Part shown: positions 16,957-23,360 of the stretch, one piece after another
Layout of the letters: the number at the start of each line of letters is the position of its first letter
Position numbering within the stretch: the stretch's first letter is position 1
Source: a virus
IMG/VR virus record: IMGVR_UViG_3300008262_000375
Location: 1 to 23,360 of that record
DNA: 23,360 nt
Reading direction: 5' to 3' (one strand)
Notes under the pieces: model-generated
The model's input: only the letters and a program-made list of their open reading frames with translations
Database searches by the model: none
Told to the model about the DNA's origin: nothing
Program-made: the position numbers and the translations under genes

Positions 16957-17181
16957 ATGACAACCAAACAAATTTTAGATAACTATTTAGGTAAAAACAC
17001 TCGAATTACAGAAAGAGATTCTGGTAATGGGTATAAAGAAGTATGTGATTTAGACACAGGAGATTGTTTCACAGTTAGAATGAAAGATGGTCTAATCGAA
17101 AGATTTGATAATTCAGTACAAAAATCAAAAAAAATCCAAGTTGAAACAACTACAGGAATTAAACAACTATTAAATGGTTAA
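16957..17181 (+). CDS. Small protein of unknown function (74 aa)
   Basis: I cannot assign a family. The first 20 residues can form an amphipathic helix and end in 'RITER'. The centre has two cysteines seven apart (C30 and C37) in 'VCDLDTGDCFTVRMKDG', a compact beta-hairpin-like stretch. The C-terminus is Lys/Thr-rich. The gene overlaps the next start at 17174 by eight bases, so the two are probably co-translated. It lies in a two-gene unit between the baseplate block and the replication block. An 'ITE' at residues 17-19 matches the I-x-E pattern cut by T4-type prohead protease, but such tripeptides are common. Confidence 0.7.
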   Translation: MTTKQILDNYLGKNTRITERDSGNGYKEVCDLDTGDCFTVRMKDGLIERFDNSVQKSKKIQVETTTGIKQLLNG

Positions 17182-17863
17182 GAACATGAAAATTGATTTA
17201 AAAATTATAGAAGAATTACAGAGACATAACCAAATTAATAGTTATATCACTGAACAAGAAGTTGCATTACCACCAGCACCGGGTGGAGAACCTGGAGCTG
17301 AAGGGGCAATACCTCCACCACCTGCAGATGCTACGGCAGCTCCGGTACCACCTACCGCACCTGCACCTGCTGAAACCTCGGCACCTGTTAATGTTGAAAC
17401 TGACCCTGATGTTGAAAAATTAGACAAAGAAGGTAAATCTGAGGAAAAGAAAGAAAATAGTAAAGAAATTGAAATCACTGATTTAGTTAAGTCTCAAAAA
17501 AATATTGAAGACAAACAAGAAGAGTATTTTGAAAATTTATTTCAGCATTTAACTGATTTAGAAACAAAACTTTCTAATATGGATAATATAGTTAATAAAC
17601 TAAACGATTTAGAAAGTAAGATTGAAAAATATAGAACTAAAACTCCTGAAGAGAAATTAGAATTAAGAAGTATTGATTCAGGACCATTTAATCAAAAATT
17701 ATCTCAATTCTTTGAAGATAAAGAAGAGGATATGGAAAAAACAGGTAAAAATGAATATGTTTTAACTCAAAAAGACATACAGGACTACTCACCAATTGAT
17801 ATTAAAAAAAGTTTTAGAGATTTTGGTGATGAAAACATGGGTGAATTTGTAGACGTAAGATAA
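17174..17863 (+). CDS. Pro/Ala-linker and coiled-coil protein of unknown function (229 aa)
   Basis: An amphipathic N-terminal helix (about 5-28, 'IIEELQRHNQINSYITEQE') is followed by a Pro/Ala/Gly linker (31-70). Next come an acidic stretch and a predicted coiled coil (about 98-160, with 'NLFQHLTDLETKL', 'MDNIVNKLNDLESKI'), and a charged C-terminal segment. No catalytic motif, signal peptide or membrane segment is visible. This looks like an extended structural or core/scaffold-type protein. A possible I-x-E cleavage site follows the first helix. The ATG at 17174 overlaps the upstream gene; an in-frame ATG at 17186, just past that gene's stop, is an equally good start. A UUCG terminator follows. 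The linker DNA is markedly richer in G+C than its surroundings because of Pro/Ala/Gly codons. Confidence 0.75.
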   Translation: MVKNMKIDLKIIEELQRHNQINSYITEQEVALPPAPGGEPGAEGAIPPPPADATAAPVPPTAPAPAETSAPVNVETDPDVEKLDKEGKSEEKKENSKEIEITDLVKSQKNIEDKQEEYFENLFQHLTDLETKLSNMDNIVNKLNDLESKIEKYRTKTPEEKLELRSIDSGPFNQKLSQFFEDKEEDMEKTGKNEYVLTQKDIQDYSPIDIKKSFRDFGDENMGEFVDVR

Positions 17864-17866
17864 TTT

Positions 17867-17888
17867 AACGGTCTTCGGACCGTTTTTT
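17867..17888 (+). terminator. UUCG-tetraloop rho-independent terminator
   Basis: AACGGTC (17867-17873) pairs perfectly with GACCGTT (17878-17884) around TTCG. The extra-stable C(UUCG)G loop is followed by T residues to 17888. It separates the late structural genes from the replication genes. Confidence 0.93.
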
Positions 17889-17899
17889 ATCTAACACAT

Positions 17900-17928
17900 T
17901 TGACTATCGACTGGCTGACACTTATAAT
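17900..17928 (+). promoter_or_regulatory. Consensus sigma70-type promoter for the SSB gene
   Basis: TTGACT (17900-17905) and TATAAT (17923-17928) are separated by exactly 17 bases: five of six and six of six matches to the sigma70 -35 and -10 boxes. The predicted start at about 17935 gives a 20-base leader before the SSB ATG. It lies between the UUCG terminator and the gene, as an early or middle promoter would. Confidence 0.72.
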
Positions 17929-17954
17929 TAGTAAACAATTAAAACTTAAATAAC

Positions 17955-18800
17955 ATGGCGACAAACAATTCTCTAGATGCTGTTCTTGCACAGTATGAAA
18001 AAGCAAGTCAAGGTGGTTCTTCTAACACCTCAAAAATGTCTCAGGACGAAAGAATGAAAAAATACTTCGCAGCAATCCTTAAGGATAATGAGAAGCAAGG
18101 ACAAAAAAGATTAAGAATCTTACCAACACCTGACGGTTCTTCACCTTTCAAAGAAGTATGGTACCACGAAGTACAAGTTGATGGAAAGTGGAATAAAATT
18201 TACGACCCAGGAAAAAATGACAACGAGCGTTCACCTTTAACAGAGGTTTACGAAGAACTTATGTCAACAGGTAAAGAGTCGGATAAAGAACTTGCAAAAC
18301 AATATAAGCCAAGAAAATTTTATATTGTTAAAGTTATTGACCGAGACAACGAACAAGACGGTGTTAAATTCTGGCGTTTTAAACACAACTACAAAAACGA
18401 AGGAATTCTTGATAAGATTATTCCGATTTGGAGAGCTAAAGGTGATATTACTGACCCTGAAAAAGGAAGAGATATCATTTTAGAACTAACTAAAGCAAAA
18501 ACTCCAAAAGGTGCGACATACACGGTTATCCAAACCATTATGTATGATGACCCAACACCTGTACATGAAGAAAAAACAATTTCTGATTCTTGGGTTAATG
18601 ATGAGTTAACATGGTCTGATGTTTATTCTAAAAAACCTGTTGAATATTTGGAAGCGATTTCAAGAGGTGAAGTACCTCGTTGGGATTCAGATGCGGGTAA
18701 ATATGTTTACGGAAATTCAGAAGAAGCGTTGATTTCTATGGGTGGTACTTATAAAGACCCACAAGTAGATGCGGAACCTGATGGTGACTTACCGTTCTAA
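17955..18800 (+). CDS. gp32: Single-stranded DNA-binding protein (T4 gp32-like)
   Basis: This 281-residue protein resembles T4 gp32 (301 residues), which coats ssDNA at the fork and organises replication, recombination and repair. Matching features are the polar N-terminal self-association region, 'KRLRILPTPDGSSPFKEVWYH' starting at about 51 (T4 'VIRFLPSKNDEQAPF'), 'DGKWNKIYDP', 'FYIVKVIDRD' and 'VKFWRFKHNYKN', all of the OB fold. The protein has no cysteine, so the gp32 zinc site (Cys77, Cys87, Cys90 in T4) is absent. The C-terminus is acidic and ends 'DAEPDGDLPF', close to the bacterial SSB tip 'DDDIPF', unlike T4 gp32. C-ending and CGT codons are enriched. It stands alone between its own promoter and a terminator. 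Confidence 0.88.
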   Translation: MATNNSLDAVLAQYEKASQGGSSNTSKMSQDERMKKYFAAILKDNEKQGQKRLRILPTPDGSSPFKEVWYHEVQVDGKWNKIYDPGKNDNERSPLTEVYEELMSTGKESDKELAKQYKPRKFYIVKVIDRDNEQDGVKFWRFKHNYKNEGILDKIIPIWRAKGDITDPEKGRDIILELTKAKTPKGATYTVIQTIMYDDPTPVHEEKTISDSWVNDELTWSDVYSKKPVEYLEAISRGEVPRWDSDAGKYVYGNSEEALISMGGTYKDPQVDAEPDGDLPF

Positions 18801-18806
18801 TTAATT

Positions 18807-18852
18807 GAACTTGGACATCGATTTGATAAGGTGTCCAAGTTCTTATTTTTTA
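18807..18852 (+). terminator. Rho-independent terminator after SSB gene
   Basis: A perfect 11-bp stem (18807-18817 with 18832-18842) with a 14-base loop is followed by TTATTTTTT. It would give the SSB message its own 3' end, allowing expression well above the downstream recombination genes. Confidence 0.88.
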
Positions 18853-18881
18853 ACAAATTTTTAACTAACACATAGACATTT

Positions 18882-19871
18882 ATGGCGATTAAGAAAAAAG
18901 AAATTGGATTAGATTCAATTAAATCCAAATTTTCATCAAAAACAAAATATAAACCTGAAAACTATTATAACTGTGGTGATGCTTTTTTAGAAGCATGTGG
19001 ATTACCAGGACCTGTTATGGGTGGTATTAATATGTTTTTAGGTCACTCAAACTCATCAAAAACTACCGCAATGATTTTGGCGGCAGTTGATGCTCAAAAG
19101 AAAGGACATTTACCTGTTTTTATTATTACAGAGAAAAAATGGTCTTGGACTCATGCTGTTGAATTAGGACTATCTGCTTCTCAAAACTCTGAAGGGGAAT
19201 GGGATGGTGACTTTATCTTTAACGATAGTTTTGATTATATTGAACAAGCTACCGATTTTATTAATGAAGTATTAGATTCTCAAGAAAAAGGTGATTTACC
19301 ATATAACTTATTGTTCTTATGGGATTCAGTTGGTAGTATTCCTTGTAAAATGACATTTGAAGGTAAAGGCGGTAAAATGCACAATGCTTCCACACTTGCT
19401 GATAAGATTGGAATGGGAATTCACTCAAGAATTAGTAAATCTAAAAAAGAAGAATACCCATATTATAACACAATGGTTGTTGTAAATCAGCCTTGGGTTG
19501 ATTTACCTGATAATCCATTTGGACAACCTGAAATTAAAGCTAAAGGTGGTGAGGCTCTTTGGTTAGCATCTGCTTTAGTATTCTTATTTGGAAATCAAAA
19601 GAAGGCGGGTATTAATCATATTACCGCAACAAAAAATGGTAGAACTGTTCGTTACGCAATTAGAACCAAAATCTCTATTTTGAAAAACCACGTAAATGGT
19701 TTAGGTTATAGTGATGGTAAAATTATCGCAGTACCTCAAGGTTATATTTCTGACACAAAAGAGGCATTGGAAAAATACAAGAAAGAATATTCACAATATT
19801 GGAACGCTGTTTTAACAGGTACTGGTGAAATTCTTCTTGACGAAGAAGTTGTTGATGAGTCTGACATCTAA
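18882..19871 (+). CDS. uvsX: RecA-like recombinase (T4 UvsX-like)
   Basis: This 329-residue strand-exchange ATPase would form filaments on ssDNA for recombination-dependent replication and repair. It has a RecA core: Walker A 'GHSNSSKTT' (54-62), with Ser in place of the Gly before Lys as in the divergent T4 UvsX loop 'GPSKSFKS'; catalytic-type E84 in 'IITEKKW'; Walker B 'LLFLWDS' (D148); 'VVNQPW' (about 200-205) at the start of the ssDNA-binding L2 region; and 'KGGEALWLAS' (221-230), equivalent to RecA 'TGGNALKF'. The acidic C-terminus resembles RecA regulatory tails. T4 UvsX has about 390 residues, so this one is somewhat short at the C-terminal end. It follows the SSB gene, its functional partner. 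Confidence 0.93.
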   Translation: MAIKKKEIGLDSIKSKFSSKTKYKPENYYNCGDAFLEACGLPGPVMGGINMFLGHSNSSKTTAMILAAVDAQKKGHLPVFIITEKKWSWTHAVELGLSASQNSEGEWDGDFIFNDSFDYIEQATDFINEVLDSQEKGDLPYNLLFLWDSVGSIPCKMTFEGKGGKMHNASTLADKIGMGIHSRISKSKKEEYPYYNTMVVVNQPWVDLPDNPFGQPEIKAKGGEALWLASALVFLFGNQKKAGINHITATKNGRTVRYAIRTKISILKNHVNGLGYSDGKIIAVPQGYISDTKEALEKYKKEYSQYWNAVLTGTGEILLDEEVVDESDI

Positions 19872-19882
19872 AATTAAATTAA

Positions 19883-20893
19883 GTGATTAAAACACTATTA
19901 ATTGACGGTAACAATTTATTAAAAATTGGTTTTCACGGAGTTAAGGATTTCTTTCACGAAGGTAAACACGTTGGGGGTATTTGGCATTTTCTAAATACCA
20001 CCCGACGTTTTATTGAAGAAGAAAACTTTGATAAAGTTGTTGTATTTTGGGATGGTGAAAATAGTTCGTCAGCACGTAAAATAATTTACCCACAATACAA
20101 AGAAAATCGTACCTTTACAAAAATTGATTTCAAAGAGGAATCATTTTCACAACAAAAACATAGAGTTAAACAATACCTTGAAGAAATGTTTGTCCGTCAA
20201 GTTGATATAGATAATAACGAGGCAGATGATTTAATTGCTTATTATTGTCAAATATCTAATGATGAAATGGTGACAATATTTTCATCAGATAGGGACTTGA
20301 CCCAACTTATATCTGATAACGTGTCTATATACTCTCCAAAGACTAAATTAACCTATAAGAAGGGGGATTTTATTAGATTATTTGAGGCTGAAATTCCACA
20401 TTATAATGTGAAGACTTACAAAATCCTATCTGGTGATAAATCAGATAATATTGATGGTATATACTATTTGGGTGAAAAAACTTTAGTTAAATTATTTCCT
20501 GAAATACTTGACCAAGAAGTAACTTTTACCGATGTTTTACAAAGAGCTGAAATATTATTAGCTGAAGACAAAGAAAACAAAGTATTACAAAATTTACTTT
20601 CGGGTAGAACTAAGACAGGAGTATATGGAAATGAATTTTTTGAGATTAACAACAAAATCGTGGATTTGTCTAATCCGTTAATCACAGAAGAAGGAAAAGA
20701 AATCGTTGAACTTTATTATCGTGAAACATTGGACCCTGAAGGAAGGGGGTATAGGAATCTTATACGCATGATGATGGAAGATGGATTTTTTAAGTTTTTA
20801 CCTAAAGGTGACAATACATGGGTTAATTTTGTTAAACCCTTTTTAAAACTAACAAGAAAAGAAAAGAAAAAATATCAATTAAACAAAAAATAA
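19883..20893 (+). CDS. rnh: 5'-3' exonuclease / RNase H of the FEN (T4 Rnh) family
   Basis: This 336-residue metal-dependent nuclease would remove RNA primers and 5' flaps during lagging-strand synthesis; T4 Rnh has 305 residues. The acidic active site is clear: D8 in 'LLIDGNN', D57 in 'VVFWDGE', E113, D115 and D116 in 'NEADDLIAYY', D136 and D138 in 'FSSDRDLTQL', and D185, D188 and D191 in 'SGDKSDNIDGI'. The last belongs to the helix-hairpin-helix DNA-binding region. The start is GTG at 19883: an in-frame TAA immediately precedes it and the next Met is at residue 102, past the first catalytic Asp. A distant alternative is the flap-nuclease domain of DNA polymerase I, but no polymerase domain follows. 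It is 11 bases after uvsX and three before the next gene. Confidence 0.9.
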   Translation: MIKTLLIDGNNLLKIGFHGVKDFFHEGKHVGGIWHFLNTTRRFIEEENFDKVVVFWDGENSSSARKIIYPQYKENRTFTKIDFKEESFSQQKHRVKQYLEEMFVRQVDIDNNEADDLIAYYCQISNDEMVTIFSSDRDLTQLISDNVSIYSPKTKLTYKKGDFIRLFEAEIPHYNVKTYKILSGDKSDNIDGIYYLGEKTLVKLFPEILDQEVTFTDVLQRAEILLAEDKENKVLQNLLSGRTKTGVYGNEFFEINNKIVDLSNPLITEEGKEIVELYYRETLDPEGRGYRNLIRMMMEDGFFKFLPKGDNTWVNFVKPFLKLTRKEKKKYQLNKK

Positions 20894-20896
20894 ATT

Positions 20897-21349
20897 ATGA
20901 AAGAACAAGATGTAACTAAATTGGAATTTTTGATGAAAGTTAACGACAACATCATCGTCCAAAGATTTTTCAACGTTAGGAATTACAATCCTAAAGCAAA
21001 AAACTCTGATGACCTTTATGAGTATATGAAGGATTTCAAAGATGAGATGTCCCATATTTTGAAGATGAAAACTGTTGACTATATGTTACAGAATTCATAT
21101 GAGATTATGGAGAATCCGGAGATTCTTGAGACCTCTTTTACTGATGGTCCAGAATATTTTTCACTGATTATTAAAAATAATGACATGACAATTTGTCATA
21201 GATTGTTTGACGCAAAAATCTACCCACCTAAAATAAGATACACCGTAGACATCCGTCCGCAAATAAAAAGTTTGTTGTCAGACTTGACAGATATTTTTTC
21301 ATCAGAAAATTTAACATTTAGTAACTACGAAATTCCTGTAGAGGGGTAA
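20897..21349 (+). CDS. Unknown protein with an internal duplication (150 aa)
   Basis: I do not recognise a family. The protein has two copies of one pattern: residues 12-33 ('LMKVNDNIIVQRFF', then 'YNPK') and 91-112 ('IIKNNDMTICHRLF', then 'YPPK') align without gaps, sharing K, N, D, I, R, F, Y, P and K at nine of 22 positions. The halves are joined by a helical segment (about 38-72). The composition is charged and soluble, with no membrane segment. It lies between the flap exonuclease and the helicase with short gaps, in the area where T4 has small replication and late-transcription accessory genes after rnh (dsbA, 33, 59). A replication accessory role is plausible by position only; no sequence similarity to gp59 or gp33 is evident to me. 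Confidence 0.8.
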   Translation: MKEQDVTKLEFLMKVNDNIIVQRFFNVRNYNPKAKNSDDLYEYMKDFKDEMSHILKMKTVDYMLQNSYEIMENPEILETSFTDGPEYFSLIIKNNDMTICHRLFDAKIYPPKIRYTVDIRPQIKSLLSDLTDIFSSENLTFSNYEIPVEG

Positions 21350-21356
21350 TATTTAT
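21350..21356 (+). promoter_or_regulatory. Candidate TATTTAT element upstream of helicase gene
   Basis: TAATATTTATCAATT begins at the stop codon of the upstream gene, 22 bases before the helicase ATG. It shares the TATTTAT core with three sites in the tail region but is the weakest match, and here it would not mark a late gene. Confidence 0.18.
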
Positions 21357-21378
21357 CAATTACAAGAATAAAAAAATT

Positions 21379-22761
21379 ATGGCGACAATTAAAAATTTTG
21401 ACTATCTAGGTTCTACATTCCAAATTCAATTGGTTAATCAAATTATTGTAGACAAAGAGTTCGGAAGGTCCATAATTGATGTAATTGAAACAAACTATTT
21501 CGAAAATAAGTACTTCAAAATCATCATGCAAATGATTAAGGAGTATTATTCAAAGTACGAACACACACCTACTTTTGATACTTTGGAACAGATAACAAAG
21601 TCTGAATTACAGCAAGAGTTGGCTTCCAAAATTGTTCTTGACACTATCACCAAAATCAAAGAATCAACGATTGAAGGTGGTCAGTTTGTTCAAGAAAAAG
21701 CACTTAAATTTTGTAAACAACAAGAGTTACAAAAGGCGATTACTAAAGCACAAAAAGTTATTGATGGTGGAGAGTTTGAAAATTATGATACATTAGAACA
21801 ATTAATCAAAGACGCATTACAAGTAGGTGAAAGAGAAGACGGTATGTCAGATGTTTTCACCAACTTGGATGAGGTCTTAAATGAAGATTACAGACATCCA
21901 ATACCTATGGGAATACCGGGTATTGACAGATTACTTAAGGGTGGTTTGGCTAAAGGTGAAATTGGTGTTATCTTAGCACCTACAGGTGTTGGTAAATCTA
22001 CATTTTTAACAAAAATTTCAAATCACGCATATAACTTGGGATATAGTGTTCTTCAAATCTTTTTTGAAGACAACCCAAAGATTATCCAAAGGAAACACTT
22101 CACTTTATGGACTAAAGTTCATCCTGATGAGTTATCAATTAAGAAAGATGAGGTGATGAGTAAAGTTAAAGAGATTGAAAATAAAATGGAGAATAAATTA
22201 CTTCTCCAAAAATTACCATCGGATACTTTAACAATGCTTCAAATCAAAAATATGATTAGAAAAATGATTGCTGACGGTGTTAAACTTGATATGGTTGTTT
22301 TAGATTATATTGATTGTGTTGTACCTGATAAAAATTTAGGTGATGAATGGAAATCAGAAGGTTCTGTTATGAGAGGATTTGAAGCCATGTGTCACGAATT
22401 AGATTTAGTTGGGTGGACTGCAACTCAAGGTAATAGAAGTTCAATTTCATCAGAAGTGGTTACAACTGACCAAATGGGTGGGTCAATTAAAAAGGCTCAA
22501 GTTGGTCACGTGATTATATCAGTGGCGAAATCATTACAACAAAAAGAAATGAAATTAGCAACAATTGCGATTACTAAATCAAGAATTGGTGATGATGGAG
22601 TGGTATTTGAAAATTGTAAATTTGATAATGGATATTTAGATATAGATACGGATAGTTCAGTTACGTTTTTAGGACTTGAGGAACAAAATGAGGAGAAAAA
22701 ACGACAAAGAATTCAAGAATTATTAGAAAAAAGAAAACAAAGAGAACAACAAAATAATTAA
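21379..22761 (+). CDS. gp41: Replicative DNA helicase (DnaB family, T4 gp41-like)
   Basis: This 460-residue hexameric helicase would unwind DNA 5'-3' at the fork; T4 gp41 has 475 residues. The N-terminal helical domain (about 1-150) is followed by a RecA-type core. Motifs are '[16 protein letters not shown]' (about 175-190), Walker A 'APTGVGKST' (200-208, K206), catalytic E230 in 'IFFEDNP', Walker B 'MVVLDYID' (D309), 'TATQGNRSS' with sensor Q350, and a basic 'TKSRIGDDG' (about 399-407) where DnaB proteins place the arginine finger. The C-terminus is a Lys/Arg/Gln-rich helix. A separate primase domain is not present; T4 uses gp61 for that. It is five bases upstream of nrdB and 29 after the unknown gene. 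Confidence 0.93.
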   Translation: MATIKNFDYLGSTFQIQLVNQIIVDKEFGRSIIDVIETNYFENKYFKIIMQMIKEYYSKYEHTPTFDTLEQITKSELQQELASKIVLDTITKIKESTIEGGQFVQEKALKFCKQQELQKAITKAQKVIDGGEFENYDTLEQLIKDALQVGEREDGMSDVFTNLDEVLNEDYRHPIPMGIPGIDRLLKGGLAKGEIGVILAPTGVGKSTFLTKISNHAYNLGYSVLQIFFEDNPKIIQRKHFTLWTKVHPDELSIKKDEVMSKVKEIENKMENKLLLQKLPSDTLTMLQIKNMIRKMIADGVKLDMVVLDYIDCVVPDKNLGDEWKSEGSVMRGFEAMCHELDLVGWTATQGNRSSISSEVVTTDQMGGSIKKAQVGHVIISVAKSLQQKEMKLATIAITKSRIGDDGVVFENCKFDNGYLDIDTDSSVTFLGLEEQNEEKKRQRIQELLEKRKQREQQNN

Positions 22762-22766
22762 ATAAT

Positions 22767-23360
22767 ATGGAGAAAATATTAGTAGAAAATCCTAACAGAT
22801 TTGTTATATTCCCAATCGAACACAATGATATTTGGGAATTTTATAAAATGCATCAAGCTGCGTTTTGGACAGCTGAAGAGGTTGATTTATCAGGTGATAT
22901 TAGAGATTGGGAAAACCTATCAGAAAATGAACAATATTTCATTAAGAATATTTTATCATTTTTTGCAGCATCTGACGGTATTGTGAATGAAAATTTAGCG
23001 GAGAATTTCTACCGTGAAGTACAATATCCTGAAGCAAAATTCTTTTACGGAATCCAACTTGCTATGGAAAACATTCATTCATTAATGTATTCACTTCTTA
23101 TTGATACATACGTATCAAATGAAGAAGAAAAACAAAAGTGTTTTACTGCGTTAGATAATCTTCCTGCAGTTCAAAAGAAGGCTAAATGGGCTTTGGATTG
23201 GATTGAAAACGCATCTTTTGAAGAGAGATTAGTCGCTTTCGCAGCTGTTGAAGGTATCTTCTTCTCAGGTTCATTCTGTTCAATATTTTGGTTAAAATCT
23301 CGTGGTATTATGCAAGGTTTGTGTAATGCTAATTCATTAATCTTTAAAGATGAGAATTTA
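22767..23360 (+). CDS. nrdB: Ribonucleotide reductase class Ia small subunit (NrdB), 3' end outside window
   Basis: These are the first 198 codons of the R2 subunit, which holds the diiron-tyrosyl radical that reduces ribonucleotides to deoxynucleotides. Residues 33-44 '[12 protein letters not shown]', '[12 protein letters not shown]' with iron ligand D70, '[16 protein letters not shown]' with E101, H104 and radical Y108, and '[14 protein letters not shown]' with E162 are all as expected. The remaining E/H ligands lie beyond the window edge. The sequence is much closer to the eukaryotic R2 type, also found in Bacteroidota, than to E. coli or T4 NrdB. Only the 5' part is visible; nrdA is not in the window. 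It starts five bases after the helicase stop. Confidence 0.95.
   Translation, partial: MEKILVENPNRFVIFPIEHNDIWEFYKMHQAAFWTAEEVDLSGDIRDWENLSENEQYFIKNILSFFAASDGIVNENLAENFYREVQYPEAKFFYGIQLAMENIHSLMYSLLIDTYVSNEEEKQKCFTALDNLPAVQKKAKWALDWIENASFEERLVAFAAVEGIFFSGSFCSIFWLKSRGIMQGLCNANSLIFKDENL

Noticed and set aside
17242-17478. Antisense Gly/Ala/Ser-rich ORF
   Set aside because: Its composition is the mirror of the Pro/Ala linker codons on the sense strand; nothing supports expression.
18292-18483. Second-frame + strand ORF inside the SSB gene
   Set aside because: It is fully contained in a strong gene, with no independent start signal or motif.
22801-22986. 61-codon + strand ORF near the right edge
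   Set aside because: It overlaps nrdB in another frame; NrdB has clear catalytic residues across the same bases.
1-23360. CRISPR arrays, tRNA genes, IS elements, integrase or attachment sites
   Set aside because: I looked for spaced direct repeats, cloverleaf arms, transposase or integrase motifs and flanking repeats and saw none.

Overview
This window looks like part of the genome of a T4-like contractile-tailed (myovirus) phage. The support is a tail sheath C-terminus, a gp19-type tube protein, a tape measure protein and very large baseplate proteins, followed by a T4-style replication block: gp32-like SSB, UvsX-like recombinase, Rnh-like 5'-3' exonuclease, gp41-like helicase and NrdB. All genes lie on the + strand, tightly packed. 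The DNA is strongly AT-rich, nearly all stops are TAA, and no start has a clear Shine-Dalgarno sequence (leaders are simply A/T-rich). Together with an NrdB of the eukaryote/Bacteroidota type, this suggests a phage of Bacteroidota, possibly Flavobacteriia. That host call is an inference.

Layout. 1-480: end of the tail sheath gene, then a GAAA-loop hairpin. 535-1362: a HAD-type phosphatase inserted between sheath and tube genes. 1474-1962: tail tube, then a strong terminator that runs directly into a 36-codon zinc-knuckle-like ORF. 2175-2936: gp26/gp51-type hub assembly protein. 2959-4815: tape measure. 4859-9922: 1687-residue protein in the tube-cap position, carrying tube-like regions and an OmpA-like domain. 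9925-10251: gp53/LysM-like wedge protein. 10241-16915: 2224-residue hub-like protein with a cell-wall-hydrolase-like tail. 16957-17863: two small genes, the second with a Pro/Ala linker and coiled coil, closed by a UUCG terminator. 17900-17928: a consensus sigma70-type promoter. 17955-18800: SSB, then a terminator. 18882-23360: uvsX, rnh-like exonuclease, an unknown internally duplicated protein, gp41-like helicase and the start of nrdB.

The first two thirds would build the tail tube, sheath, length ruler and baseplate/hub. The last third would coat, pair and unwind DNA, remove RNA primers or flaps, and supply deoxynucleotides. I see no anti-defence island, CRISPR, tRNA or mobile element. The unusual parts are the two giant baseplate proteins and their embedded domains, the bacterial SSB-like tail on a zinc-less gp32, the duplicated 150-residue protein, and the transcription signals at module boundaries. 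No stretch over 300 bases lacks a gene; the longest gaps (1363-1473, 17864-17954, 18801-18881) hold only the signals listed.
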